From assembly GCF_001563265.1 (NCBI RefSeq), contig NZ_CP005083.1, positions 623,001 through 687,000 of the forward strand: a stretch of 64,000 nt of DNA, read 5' to 3'. Shown here piece after piece: positions 51,579-60,216 of the stretch. The position numbers were made by a program, and so were the translations under genes. Position 1 is the first letter of the stretch. Each line of letters begins with the position of its first letter. Source of the stretch: Sphingobium sp. TKS. Lineage in GTDB: Bacteria > Pseudomonadota > Alphaproteobacteria > Sphingomonadales > Sphingomonadaceae. A model generated the notes under the pieces. The model saw only the letters and a list, made by a program, of their open reading frames with translations. It did no database searches and was not told the DNA's origin.

Positions 51579-51689
51579 ACGGCCGGCAGGGGGCATTGCC
51601 GACCAACTGGCAATTCGTTTCACTTGATGTGGAAGTTACAGCATCGAGGCAGATTCACGGTGAGGCGGAAGCATTCCGACGAGATGCTT

Positions 51690-51728
51690 GTGCGTCCCCC
51701 GTTCTCTTGCGGAGATCGGGGGACGCAC
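51690..51728. repeat. Perfect 12-bp inverted repeat
   Basis: GTGCGTCCCCCG and CGGGGGACGCAC pair perfectly around a 15-base loop, 40 bases past the CMD stop. No T-run follows on either strand. It may assist termination with the hairpin at 51541 or protect the 3' end of the mRNA. Confidence 0.55.
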
Positions 51729-51768
51729 CCGGGCGGCTAACTACCTGACGCACTCAATCGGTGCGTAT

Positions 51769-52344
51769 TCAGGCAGCAGGCGACCACGCCCGCCCGGCAA
51801 ATGCGGCATCCAGGTCAGTATGCTGGATGTGATTGCTGTAGTTCGAAATCACCTTGGTGCTGATTGCGAGGATGATGGCGAGTATATGGGTTTCGGAGTA
51901 TCCCGCCGCGAGGAATGCTTCTGCCTCGGCAGGTAAGGGGTTACCACGGCTTTCGACCATCGTGTGGGTGAAGATGCGCAATGCCTGAAGCTTGGCATCG
52001 GCGATGGGCTCGTCCGCGCGGATGGCATCGGTAACTTCGGCCGGCACTTTCGACATCATGTCTCCGACGAAGCTGTGGGCCGCGATACAGTAGCGGCATT
52101 CGTGGAAGCGGCTGATCGTCAGATAGACTACCTCCTGCTCGACCGGGTTGAAACCGCCTTCGGCGCGGAACTTGCCATAGCCGAAGTTGTACGTCTCAAG
52201 CAGCGCGGGCAGGTTGACCATCCCGGCGTACATGTTGGGCACCATGCCCATGCCGGCCTTCACGGCCTTGAGCGGCGCACTGAAGGCGGGGTCCGGATCG
52301 TCCACCGTGCGGGCAGGCAGGCTTGTTTTGTAGACATCCGTCAT
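51769..52344 (-). CDS. CMD-fold peroxidase-like protein
   Basis: A 191-residue carboxymuconolactone decarboxylase-fold protein with C83-x2-C86 and H90 (HECRYCIAAHS). The site matches AhpD-like peroxidase-related enzymes. It lacks a signal peptide. The ATG at 52344 has AGAAGGA upstream. It follows the frameshifted tautomerase on the same strand, and the operator at 52620 precedes both. Confidence 0.8.
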   Translation of the reverse strand: MTDVYKTSLPARTVDDPDPAFSAPLKAVKAGMGMVPNMYAGMVNLPALLETYNFGYGKFRAEGGFNPVEQEVVYLTISRFHECRYCIAAHSFVGDMMSKVPAEVTDAIRADEPIADAKLQALRIFTHTMVESRGNPLPAEAEAFLAAGYSETHILAIILAISTKVISNYSNHIQHTDLDAAFAGRAWSPAA

Positions 52345-52372
52345 TGTCGGTTTCCTTCTGGCTGTATTGAAT

Positions 52373-52596
52373 TCAGGCGGCGGATTTCTGCGCCATTGCG
52401 CGCAGGTCATCTTCGGAATCGGGCTTGCCACCGACGCCCCATGGGCCGGGCGCGACATCCTCGATCGTGACCCAGGTGACCGAGGGGCGTCCTTCGCCCT
52501 CGACCGACAGCGCCGCGTCGGTGACATGGCGGATCAATTCCTGTTCTGATCGAGCGACAGACATCCGCGCATTCCCTTGGTCTGAACCAGCGTCAT
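52373..52596 (-). pseudogene. Tautomerase-family gene with frameshift
   Basis: The ATG at 52596 (AGGAG nine bases upstream) starts MTLVQTKGMRGCLSLDQ, the N-terminus of a 4-oxalocrotonate tautomerase-like protein, but this frame stops after 20 codons. The rest of the domain continues in another frame: SEQELIRHVTDAALSVEG, then VTWVTIEDVAPGPWGVGG and SEDDLRAM. A single-base shift near 52545-52550 joins them. Pro-1 of active tautomerases is Thr here, a further sign of loss. A sequencing error remains possible. Confidence 0.65.
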
Positions 52597-52619
52597 GGAT
52601 TTGCACTCCTTCCACCGCG

Positions 52620-52635
52620 TTGAACGATCATTCCA
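52620..52635. promoter_or_regulatory. TetR operator, copy 1
   Basis: TTGAACGATCATTCCA, a near-palindrome around GATC, lies 24 bases before the tautomerase ATG. Its exact reverse complement occurs at 53262, in front of the tetR gene. Confidence 0.65.
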
Positions 52636-52659
52636 AACTGGCCAAAAAGGGAGGAAACC

Positions 52660-53241
52660 TCACTCAAGCGATTTCAAGACACCGTCGCGGACCGCGTGGA
52701 GATACTCCGCGTTGGGCCTGCTACGGATCATGACCAGCATGCCGAGCAACGCGGCAAGCGCCTGATGAGCAAGTACGCCTGCATCGTCTTGCGAGTTGAA
52801 TTCTCCGCTGGTTTGCCCCTTGCGGATCATCCCGCGAAAGAAAGCTTCGATCTCGTCCTGCGCGACGTTGACCAGTTCGGCCAATTCCGAGTCATGCGCG
52901 GCAAGTTCCAGCGCGGTGTTAACCAGGAAGCAGCCCCAGTTCCCGTCCGGGGCACGGGTCTGATCGATGAACTTGTCGAAGATGGCGCGAATGGCATTGG
53001 CCGCCGAATGGCTGGCGGCCAGGTCGGCCAGTGTCCGGCGCCTGATTTCGCCATCGTATTTCTTGAGCGCGCTCAGGAAGAGTTCGCGCTTGTCGCCATA
53101 GGTGGCGTATAGGCTCGCCCGGTTTACACCGGTCGCATTGACCAGGTCCTGCATCGATGTCGCTTCATAGCCATGCGACCAGAAGGTCTGCATCGCACGC
53201 GTCAGCGTCTCATCAATATCGAATCGCTTTTCCCATGGCAT
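52660..53241 (-). CDS. TetR/AcrR-family repressor
   Basis: A 193-residue regulator with an N-terminal HTH (AMQTFWSHGYEATSMQDLVN, then VNRASLYATYGDKRELF) and a C-terminal ligand domain. The ATG at 53241 is chosen because the first operator-like repeat lies just upstream of it; the longer frame to 53280 runs through that repeat. It likely represses itself and the tautomerase/CMD operon through the paired sites at 52620 and 53262. Inducer unknown. Confidence 0.85.
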   Translation of the reverse strand: MPWEKRFDIDETLTRAMQTFWSHGYEATSMQDLVNATGVNRASLYATYGDKRELFLSALKKYDGEIRRRTLADLAASHSAANAIRAIFDKFIDQTRAPDGNWGCFLVNTALELAAHDSELAELVNVAQDEIEAFFRGMIRKGQTSGEFNSQDDAGVLAHQALAALLGMLVMIRSRPNAEYLHAVRDGVLKSLE

Positions 53242-53261
53242 GAAAGTCCATTTAGTTTGTC

Positions 53262-53277
53262 TGGAATGATCGTTCAA
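53262..53277. promoter_or_regulatory. TetR operator, copy 2
   Basis: TGGAATGATCGTTCAA is the exact reverse complement of the site at 52620-52635 and lies 20 bases before the tetR ATG. A 16-base match on both sides of the same gene is unlikely by chance. Confidence 0.65.
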
Positions 53278-53530
53278 CACTGCTTTTTAGCAGACCCCTG
53301 CCACTGCCGAAGCTCGATCAGGCCTGCGAAAAAAAGTACGCCGCCGCTGTAAGGATTGGAGGTCCACTACGACTAATCATCGTAGCTGTCGGGTAGCCAT
53401 ATCCACCACGTGATGAGGGCGTGGCCCTGGCGAATTCCCGCGGGCGTGTTGTTGAGCCCCATTTTCTCCGCCTTTCGCGGCAGAACATCGAGAGCGGGGC
53501 GCAAAGTGGGCTCGCGTCTGCATTGGATAA

Positions 53531-54529
53531 ATGCAGCGAGAGAGCCACTTGGTACGTAAGGGCGATAGGATTTTGCCAATACAGGTTCGTCACCTCAACT
53601 ATGTCGTTGCCGCAGTGGATCACGGCAGCTTTCGGCGCGCTGCCGTCGCCCTCGGCGTACAAGAGTCCGCGGTGAGCCGCCGCATCCGTGAGCTTGAAGA
53701 GCGTCTTGGGACGGCGCTATTTATCCGGTCCCCAGGCGGCGTGAAGCTGACCCAAGCTGGAAAGCAGTTTGTCCAGCGCAGCCGCAAGGCTTTGTCTGAG
53801 ATCGGCTTGGCAAAGGCTGAGGTCTCCGCAATCGGTCGCGGTGAGGATGGGCATCTGCAAATTGGGATCTTCTCATCTTTGGCGTCTGGGTTTCTCTCTG
53901 ATCTGGTTCAGGCCTTTTGTGAGCGCCACGCTGCCATCAAACTTACGTTCATCGACGGCAATCCGTCGGAACATCTCGCCGCCATCCGTCAGCAACAGTT
54001 GGATATTGCCTTCATAACAGGTGCTGCTGAATGGCCTGGTTTTGCCAGCCAGCAGCTATGGTCCGAGCGCATCTTCGCGGTACTGCCATCCAATCATCCG
54101 CGTGCTGGCGATCCAAAGGTGCAATTCAGTGTTCTCGCACACGAGGCTTTCATCGTCAGCGAGGCGGCGCCTGGGGAAGAGATTCACGATTATCTGGTGC
54201 AGCGGCTCGCCGATCTTGGCCGGCATCCCGAAATCCACCAACATGCGGTCGGCCGCGATAATCTCATGCGGCTCGTGGCGTTGGGACGCGGGCTCACGGT
54301 AACAAGCGAAGCCACTACAGCTGCGCATTTCCCGGGCGTCGTCTTCCGACCGATCGAGGACGAGATCCTGCCGTTCTGCGCGGTCTGGTCGAGTAGCAAC
54401 GAGAACCCCGCGCTTGCGGGGCTACTGAACCTGGCGCGGTCGATGACAAGCGTTGCCGAACAACCGGCCTTCAGCTTCCTGTTCCCGGAAAAGGAGGATG
54501 ACGTTCGGCAGGACGCTTTGACTACGTAA
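53531..54529 (+). CDS. LysR-family transcriptional regulator
   Basis: A protein of about 332 residues with a LysR HTH (DHGSFRRAAVALGVQESAVS, then RRIRELEERLGTALF) and a periplasmic-binding-like effector domain. LysR genes with this placement flank the trb module of Tn4371-like conjugative elements. The true start may be TTG at 53573 (PIQVRHLNY...), since the extra N-terminal residues are atypical. It is convergent with the trb operon end. Confidence 0.8.
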   Translation: MQRESHLVRKGDRILPIQVRHLNYVVAAVDHGSFRRAAVALGVQESAVSRRIRELEERLGTALFIRSPGGVKLTQAGKQFVQRSRKALSEIGLAKAEVSAIGRGEDGHLQIGIFSSLASGFLSDLVQAFCERHAAIKLTFIDGNPSEHLAAIRQQQLDIAFITGAAEWPGFASQQLWSERIFAVLPSNHPRAGDPKVQFSVLAHEAFIVSEAAPGEEIHDYLVQRLADLGRHPEIHQHAVGRDNLMRLVALGRGLTVTSEATTAAHFPGVVFRPIEDEILPFCAVWSSSNENPALAGLLNLARSMTSVAEQPAFSFLFPEKEDDVRQDALTT

Positions 54530-54552
54530 CGATGATCCTGCCACGCAGCAGG

Positions 54553-54789
54553 TCAGTCTTCTACACTACGTCGGGCTTCGCGCCTGGCTTTGGCAAAGCC
54601 CCGATCCGAAGCGACGAAGCGCTCGAGCATGGGAACGATCAAACGGATCGGATCTGCACTCGCATTTCCCGCCTCGCGGCCAAGTATCGCTGCATAGGCG
54701 ACAAGATCGCGGTGCAGGTCTGCCGGCAGCTCGAGTGTGACCTTGACTGGCTTGTCGTCTACGATCGGCCCAAGTTTCAGCTTTGCCAT
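54553..54789 (-). CDS. DUF2274 protein, conjugation-associated
   Basis: A 78-residue protein (KLGPIVDDKPVKVTLELPAD, then DLVAYAAILGREAG) of the DUF2274 type that regularly follows trbI. Its pattern suggests a small ribbon-helix-helix DNA-binding fold. The ATG at 54789 begins one base after the trbI stop. It is the last gene of the trb operon. Function unknown. Confidence 0.8.
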   Translation of the reverse strand: MAKLKLGPIVDDKPVKVTLELPADLHRDLVAYAAILGREAGNASADPIRLIVPMLERFVASDRGFAKARREARRSVED

Positions 54790-54790
54790 C

Positions 54791-56053
54791 TCAGCCTCCG
54801 TAAGGTTCCAGCACAAGGTCGCGCGTCACCATCACCCGGACCGGGAATCCCGGTCTGACGGTCAGAGTGGGCGCAATGCCAAGCTGGCGGCTCACGATTT
54901 GCTGGCCGGTCTGGCTGATGCTGTTCGAGGCCCCCGAGCGCAGCGCCTGCAACAGGCTGTTCTCGCTCTGGTTGGTTCCTGCCTCGGCCCCCACTGAAAG
55001 CAGCGTCGAAAGCGCCGCGGCCTTGAACATCTCGCTCCAGTGGAAATCGACGCCATCTTCCAGGCCCGCATAGCCCTCAGCATTCGCACCGGGCTGCCGC
55101 TCGAGGACGATCGAGCGGCCATCGGGCATGATGAGCCGGTTCCAGACCAGCAAAACCCGCCGCTGACCGAAGCCGACGCCGCTGTCATACTGGCCAACGA
55201 TCCGCGTCCCCTGAGGCACGAGCAAGATCCGGCCGGTGGGGCTGTCATAGACATTCTGGGTAACCTGCGCGGTGATCTGGCCGGGCACGTCGGAGCGGAT
55301 GCCGGTGATCAGCGCAGCAGGAATGACGGCCCCCGCCTGAAGCACATTGGGCGATGCCGGTGCTGTGATCCGGTCCGGCGCCAAAGTGCGCTTGTCGGGC
55401 GTTTGCCCGAGGAAGGCGAGTTGCCGGTCCTGCGCCGAAGGCGTGGCGGACTGCGGCGCGAGACCGAGCCCAGCCAGATCGGTTGCCGCCGCGCCGGGCG
55501 GCGGGATGGATGAGGCATTTCCCGAGACGGCCTGGGAGGCCGAGAACAGACGGGCTGTTCGCGCAGCCTCCAGTTCCTGACGACGACGCTGCACTTCTGG
55601 ATCGGGAGCGGCAGGCGCGGGAACCGGCGCTGCCATCCCGGGCACGGGGACGGGCTGACCGTTGTTCTGCGCACTGAGAATCGGGCGGCCGAGATCACCC
55701 GGGAGTGGCGGGCCGAGGCGGGGGACGGCGCCGTAGTCCTTGGGAAGCCCAGCCAGCCCGTCAGGTGCGCTGCGGCCGTCCGTTGCGTATAGTTCCTCGC
55801 TCGCCTTGCCGCCGTGCTGGACCTGAAGTGCGTAGATCAGCGCGCCGCCGATGCCGAGCCCCGCTGCGATACCGAACCCGGCCAGCACTTTGCGCGACAG
55901 GCGGGTCACGCGCGGCGGTTCGGGCCGCAGCCGCATGCGGGCCACCGGCTCGCCAACGAGCGGCAGCGCGCCGTCTCCATCTTCCGCATCCGCCCGGACA
56001 CCGCTCTGCGGCGTCCTACCTTCTTCCCTTCCCGGACCGCGTTCGTCGCTCAC
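54791..56053 (-). CDS. trbI: Conjugation protein TrbI (VirB10-like)
   Basis: A 420-residue core-complex protein with an N-terminal cytoplasmic tail, one membrane helix (VLAGFGIAAGLGIGGALIYA), a Pro-rich periplasmic linker and a C-terminal VirB10 beta-barrel domain (GVDFHWSEMFKAAALSTLLS, then VTRDLVLEPYGG). It links inner and outer membranes in the type IV channel. Overlaps trbG by 4 bp. Confidence 0.95.
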   Translation of the reverse strand: MSDERGPGREEGRTPQSGVRADAEDGDGALPLVGEPVARMRLRPEPPRVTRLSRKVLAGFGIAAGLGIGGALIYALQVQHGGKASEELYATDGRSAPDGLAGLPKDYGAVPRLGPPLPGDLGRPILSAQNNGQPVPVPGMAAPVPAPAAPDPEVQRRRQELEAARTARLFSASQAVSGNASSIPPPGAAATDLAGLGLAPQSATPSAQDRQLAFLGQTPDKRTLAPDRITAPASPNVLQAGAVIPAALITGIRSDVPGQITAQVTQNVYDSPTGRILLVPQGTRIVGQYDSGVGFGQRRVLLVWNRLIMPDGRSIVLERQPGANAEGYAGLEDGVDFHWSEMFKAAALSTLLSVGAEAGTNQSENSLLQALRSGASNSISQTGQQIVSRQLGIAPTLTVRPGFPVRVMVTRDLVLEPYGG

Positions 56054-57114
56054 GATGCCGGCCTCCCGTCGGTGCGGGAAATCCGGACCCGCTGCTGGCT
56101 TTTCCCGGATCCAAGGCGCAGTTCCGCAGCCGCAAAGAGGCGGTCGACGATCATGTAGTTCGCCCGGACCCGGTAGTTCACCAGTTCTGAGGTGCTGCCT
56201 TCCGGCCCGACGACGAAGATGGGCGGCATTTCGCCTTGGGCCACGCCGCGGGGAAACTCGATGAACACCTGGCGACCATCGTCAAAGGCGCGCAGGGGCT
56301 TCCACGGCGCACGGTCGCCCGACACCTGGTAACGGAAATTGACGCGGGTGAGATCGATGCCCGACGCGACGGGCTCGGCGGCCCTTGCCTCGGCATTCTG
56401 GCGATGGAGGGCAATGAGCTGGTCTTGCGGATACTGCCACGAGACCGACGCCATATAGGTCTTGTCGGTGGACCGCAGTTCGATGTGATAGGTGCGCGAG
56501 GTAGTGTTGATGACGAGGTTGGTCATGAGCGATGCGCGGGTCGGTTTGACAAGGATGTGGACCTGCCGCGATGCGCCGACGCCACTTTCGGTGTCACCAA
56601 TGATCCAGCGAACCGTATCGCCGGCAGCGACCGGGCCGGAGCCGACGAGCTGCTCGCCCGGCTGAAGGCTGATATCGGTGATCTGTCCGGGCGCGGTATA
56701 GACCTGGTAAAGCGCCCCATCGACGAACGGGTAGATCTGGATGGCGTTGATGAAGCCGTTCCGGACCGGCTGCATGCGTGCTGCGGCATTGGCGGCGTTC
56801 ACGCGGGAGGCAGGATCAGGCAAATCTGGGGTTGCCCCGCTGTCCTTGCCTAGCGGCTTCAGCTGTCCGGGCAGAGCCAAGATCTTCGGCACTTCGACAA
56901 CCTGGACCGGTGCTGGCGGATCGAGGGCCTGCACGGCGGCGGGCGCATCATCGAAATTGATCGCAGGCGGCTTCTGCACCGTCGCGCAGCCGCTGAGCGT
57001 AGACGTGCAAAGCAGCAGAGGCAGCGCAGATTTGCGCATGGCCGGAATGGCGGTGCTGATAAAAGCCGGGAAGCGCGCGCTCCGGGTGGCGACTTTGCGG
57101 AGGGCGGGTGTCAT
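56050..57114 (-). CDS. trbG: Conjugation protein TrbG (VirB9-like)
   Basis: A 354-residue outer-membrane-associated core protein. An internal lipobox (TLSGC) near residue 43 suggests the true signal starts at a later Met (MRKSALPLLLCTSTLSGC), but the ATG at 57114 overlaps the trbF stop (ATGA) and is kept. The VirB9 C-terminal domain is visible (NYRVRANYMIVDRLFAAAEL). Binds TrbI. Confidence 0.9.
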   Translation of the reverse strand: MTPALRKVATRSARFPAFISTAIPAMRKSALPLLLCTSTLSGCATVQKPPAINFDDAPAAVQALDPPAPVQVVEVPKILALPGQLKPLGKDSGATPDLPDPASRVNAANAAARMQPVRNGFINAIQIYPFVDGALYQVYTAPGQITDISLQPGEQLVGSGPVAAGDTVRWIIGDTESGVGASRQVHILVKPTRASLMTNLVINTTSRTYHIELRSTDKTYMASVSWQYPQDQLIALHRQNAEARAAEPVASGIDLTRVNFRYQVSGDRAPWKPLRAFDDGRQVFIEFPRGVAQGEMPPIFVVGPEGSTSELVNYRVRANYMIVDRLFAAAELRLGSGKSQQRVRISRTDGRPAS

Positions 57115-57800
57115 TGTCCAAGCTCCTTCGACCAGTTGATGGCGTTGACGTAGATGCCGAGCGGATTGGCCCGGAGTTTCTCGGGATCGCGGGGCGGCTG
57201 CACGGCGATGGTGAGGATCGCGGTCCAGCGCTCGGTCGCAGCGAGCGCACCGTCCTGATAGGTGCGCTGGACCCAGGCGACGCGGAACGAGGTCGGCGAA
57301 GCGCGGATCACACTGGAGACGTCGATCGCGACTTGGGTCTTGCCGACCTTGGCAAAGGGATCGTTGGCACGGGCATAGTCGCCCAAGGCGAGCGCCCCGG
57401 CCTGCGTGGTGAAGTCGTAGGCGCGCAGCCAGTTCTGGCGCACGATGATGGGATCTGCCGGAATGCTGCGGACCTGCTCGATGAAGCGCGCGAGATAGAA
57501 CGCAATTTGCGGATCGGTCGGCTGATAGTCGGCGGTCGCGGGAGCGACGGCCTGGGCCTGGCCCAGATGGTCGACCTGCACCACCCAGGGCACGATCGAG
57601 CCGCTGGCGGTCTGCCAGACCAGCGCTGCGGACAGGCCACCCGACAAGGTGAGCGCCCCGAACGCCATGAGCCGCCAGTTACGCGCCTGGACGCGGGCCG
57701 AGCCGATACGGTCATCCCAGATCTGGCCGGCGCGTTGGTAGGGTGTCTCGGGCTCGGGCGATTTGCCGTAATGGGTCGAGGGTCGTTTGAAGTGGCGCAT
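57111..57800 (-). CDS. trbF: Conjugation protein TrbF (VirB8-like)
   Basis: A 229-residue protein with a single N-terminal membrane helix (LMAFGALTLSGGLSAALVW) and the NTF2-like periplasmic VirB8 domain (LARFIEQVRSIPADPIIVRQ, then FRVAWVQRTYQDG). The ATG at 57800 follows the trbL stop by 2 bases and is preferred over the longer frame to 57926. It nucleates pilus and channel assembly. Confidence 0.9.
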   Translation of the reverse strand: MRHFKRPSTHYGKSPEPETPYQRAGQIWDDRIGSARVQARNWRLMAFGALTLSGGLSAALVWQTASGSIVPWVVQVDHLGQAQAVAPATADYQPTDPQIAFYLARFIEQVRSIPADPIIVRQNWLRAYDFTTQAGALALGDYARANDPFAKVGKTQVAIDVSSVIRASPTSFRVAWVQRTYQDGALAATERWTAILTIAVQPPRDPEKLRANPLGIYVNAINWSKELGQ

Positions 57801-57802
57801 GG

Positions 57803-59140
57803 TCAGTCGCTTTCTGAGAGGTTGATGGATGCGCCGCCGCCATGGCTGTCGCCCGATTTGACGGCGTGCGCGGCGACCTGGACACCTTGGGAGAGCTGCT
57901 GATTGCGCTTCATTTGCTTGGCCCAAGCGGGCTGGCCCTCGGCAGCGGCTGGCGCTGCGGCGGCTCCTCCAGGTTCGGCTTCAGCCGTGCCGCCAGCGAT
58001 CTCTGCCGCTGCGCGGGCACCGGACTGGTAGCTCGACTTGAGGCTGTCAGCGGCCCTTGATGCCGCGCGCTTCAAGGGTGAGACGGCGGCTTGCACGCCG
58101 GTGCTGGCGACATTGCTCACGCCCGACGCCACGCCTGCCATGCCAGACTGTCCGGCTGCTCCAAGACTGTAGGCAGTCGACGCGCCGCCCGCGAGCGTAG
58201 CGCCGCCACGAGCCGCGGCGGCGGCACCGCCGGCCAATGCTGCCCCGCCAGATGCGACGGCACCGACCGCCGCTGCCCCGGCGACGGCCATGCCGCCAGC
58301 GGCAAGGCCAGTCCCCACCGCGGCGCCTGCGCCAAGCTGCGGCCCGCCCGATACGATGCCATTGGCGATGCCCGGGCCGAAGATGCCGAGGCCAAGCAGC
58401 GACAAGGCAGCAAGGACGATGGCCATGGCATCGTCGATCGAAGGCGTCGCGCCGCCGAAGCCTGCGGTGAATTCGGAAAAGAGCGTCGAGCCGATGCCGA
58501 TGATGACGGCAAGCACGAGGACTTTGATGCCCGACGAGATGACGTTGCCGAGCACCCGCTCGGCCATGAAGGCGCTCTTGCCGAAGAGCCCGAAGGGAAT
58601 GAGGACGAAGCCCGCCAGCGTGGTTAGCTTGAACTCGATCAGGGTGACGAACAACTGGATTGCGAGCACAAAGAAGGCAAGCAGCACGAGCGCCCAGGCG
58701 AAGAGCATGCAGGCGATCTGGATGAAGTTCTCGAAGAAGGACCAGTAGCCCATCAGATTGGAGATGGAGTCGAGCAGCGGTCGCCCGGCATCGAGGCCCG
58801 TCTGCGCAACCTTGCCCGGGCGCAGGAGATCGGCAGTGCTGAACCCTGTCCCGCTCGCTTTCAGGCCAAGCCCGGCAAAGCTTTCGAAGACGATGCGGGC
58901 AAGGTTGTTCCAGTTGCCGATGATGTAGGCGAACATGCCCACGAACAGCGTCTTCTTGATGAGGCGGGCCATGATGTCGTCGTCGGCGCCCCACGACCAA
59001 AACAGCGCGGCGAGCGTGACGTCGATGACCACCAGCGTCGTTGCAATGAATGCGACTTCGCCATGCAGAAGCCCGAAGCCTCCATCGATGTAGCGGGTGA
59101 AGACCTCGAGGAAATGGTCGATGACGCCGGTGCCGCCCAT
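57803..59140 (-). CDS. trbL: Conjugation protein TrbL (VirB6-like)
   Basis: A 445-residue polytopic inner-membrane protein with five or more helices in the first 300 residues (FVLAIQLFVTLIEFKLTTLA) and a long Ala/Gly-rich, low-complexity C-terminus (GAVASGGAALAGGAAAAARG). It forms the inner part of the DNA channel. Starts 2 bases after the entry-exclusion gene stop. Confidence 0.9.
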   Translation of the reverse strand: MGGTGVIDHFLEVFTRYIDGGFGLLHGEVAFIATTLVVIDVTLAALFWSWGADDDIMARLIKKTLFVGMFAYIIGNWNNLARIVFESFAGLGLKASGTGFSTADLLRPGKVAQTGLDAGRPLLDSISNLMGYWSFFENFIQIACMLFAWALVLLAFFVLAIQLFVTLIEFKLTTLAGFVLIPFGLFGKSAFMAERVLGNVISSGIKVLVLAVIIGIGSTLFSEFTAGFGGATPSIDDAMAIVLAALSLLGLGIFGPGIANGIVSGGPQLGAGAAVGTGLAAGGMAVAGAAAVGAVASGGAALAGGAAAAARGGATLAGGASTAYSLGAAGQSGMAGVASGVSNVASTGVQAAVSPLKRAASRAADSLKSSYQSGARAAAEIAGGTAEAEPGGAAAAPAAAEGQPAWAKQMKRNQQLSQGVQVAAHAVKSGDSHGGGASINLSESD

Positions 59141-59142
59141 GA

Positions 59143-59433
59143 TCAGCGGACCTCCGGCCGGTCGGAAGAAAACGGACCAGGTGCTGTCCCGAGGAAACGA
59201 CGTCGGTTATCTGCCCACGCCTTGAGGCACCCTGGATCACGGGCACCTGCTTCGTCTGCCTGCGAACAGCGGGCAAGCTGGTCATCCAACGGATCGTGGC
59301 GGACGATGGACGGCAGCTTCTCTGTGGCCGTTTCCGGACCGGTATCGCTGCGGTTCATGTCGATCGCGGTCGCCGTGACCGCGAGGGCCACGAAGACGAC
59401 TGCGCCGATGCGTGCGAGGGTCTTGCCGTCCAT
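59143..59433 (-). CDS. Putative entry-exclusion protein (TrbK-like)
   Basis: A 96-residue protein with an N-terminal membrane helix (IGAVVFVALAVTATAIDM) and two cysteines (LARCSQADEAGARDPGC). Its size and its place between trbJ and trbL match the alternative TrbK proteins that block redundant entry of the same plasmid. No lipobox. Assignment rests on position and size. Confidence 0.6.
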   Translation of the reverse strand: MDGKTLARIGAVVFVALAVTATAIDMNRSDTGPETATEKLPSIVRHDPLDDQLARCSQADEAGARDPGCLKAWADNRRRFLGTAPGPFSSDRPEVR

Positions 59434-59442
59434 CGTCTGACC

Positions 59443-60216
59443 TCAGTTGCCCGGCTGGAACATTTTGGCGTTGCCGGGCTGGTAGCCGCTGCCTGGCGTC
59501 AGGAAGCGGCGCCGTTGCTCCTGTCCCTGTGCGGCCGCGGCCGCCTGTTCCGCTGACTGAAGCGCCTGCGCGCGGCCATTGGCCGCGATGAGCGCGGTAA
59601 GGTCGGCCAGTTGCTGTGCCTGAAGCGCGAGAAGCTGATTGCCAGCCTGTGCCGCCTGCAATGCACCGGCAGCGCCCTGGCTCTGGCCGATCAGTGCCGA
59701 CATCTGGGTACGGTTGGTATCGATATTGCCAACGACGCCTGCCTGCACCCGCATCGCGTCCTGCAAGCCGCCGACGGTATTCTGCCAGCGCGCACGAGCA
59801 TCGGCGATAAGCTGGGTATCGCTCGCCGACATGGCGGTGCTGCCGTATTTGAGCTGGAACGCGCGATCGATCGACTGCACGTCATAGGCGATGTTCTGGG
59901 CTTGGCTCAGGAGCGACTGGGTGCGCTGCACCGACTGCTGGAGCTGCTGGAGCGCGGAATAGGGCAAGCTCGCCAGATTGCGGGCCTGGTTGATCAGCGA
60001 CTGCGCCTGATTTTGCAGCGACGTGATCTGGTTGGTGATCTGCTGGAGCGATCGCGCCGCCGTCAGCACATTCTGGGCATAGTTCGAGGGATCGAAGACG
60101 ATCCCACCGAACCCGAACTGGGCGTATGCTGGCGTTGCCAGCATGGGCGTGAGGGCGACAGGGGCGACAAGCAGCGCGGCAATGAGCCGAACGCTGCGGG
60201 GGGTACGCAGTTTCAT
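59443..60216 (-). CDS. trbJ: Conjugation protein TrbJ (VirB5-like)
   Basis: A 257-residue secreted protein with a signal peptide (LLVAPVALTPMLATPAYA) and a helical, Gln-rich body with coiled-coil character (QQITNQITSLQNQAQSLINQ), typical of TrbJ/VirB5. It probably lies at the pilus tip. The gene overlaps trbE by 4 bp. Confidence 0.9.
   Translation of the reverse strand: MKLRTPRSVRLIAALLVAPVALTPMLATPAYAQFGFGGIVFDPSNYAQNVLTAARSLQQITNQITSLQNQAQSLINQARNLASLPYSALQQLQQSVQRTQSLLSQAQNIAYDVQSIDRAFQLKYGSTAMSASDTQLIADARARWQNTVGGLQDAMRVQAGVVGNIDTNRTQMSALIGQSQGAAGALQAAQAGNQLLALQAQQLADLTALIAANGRAQALQSAEQAAAAAQGQEQRRRFLTPGSGYQPGNAKMFQPGN

Noticed and set aside
53318..53530. Minus-strand frame ending ALITWWIWLPDSYDD before the LysR gene
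   Set aside because: It overlaps the LysR start, lacks start signals, and the short fragment matches nothing I recognise.
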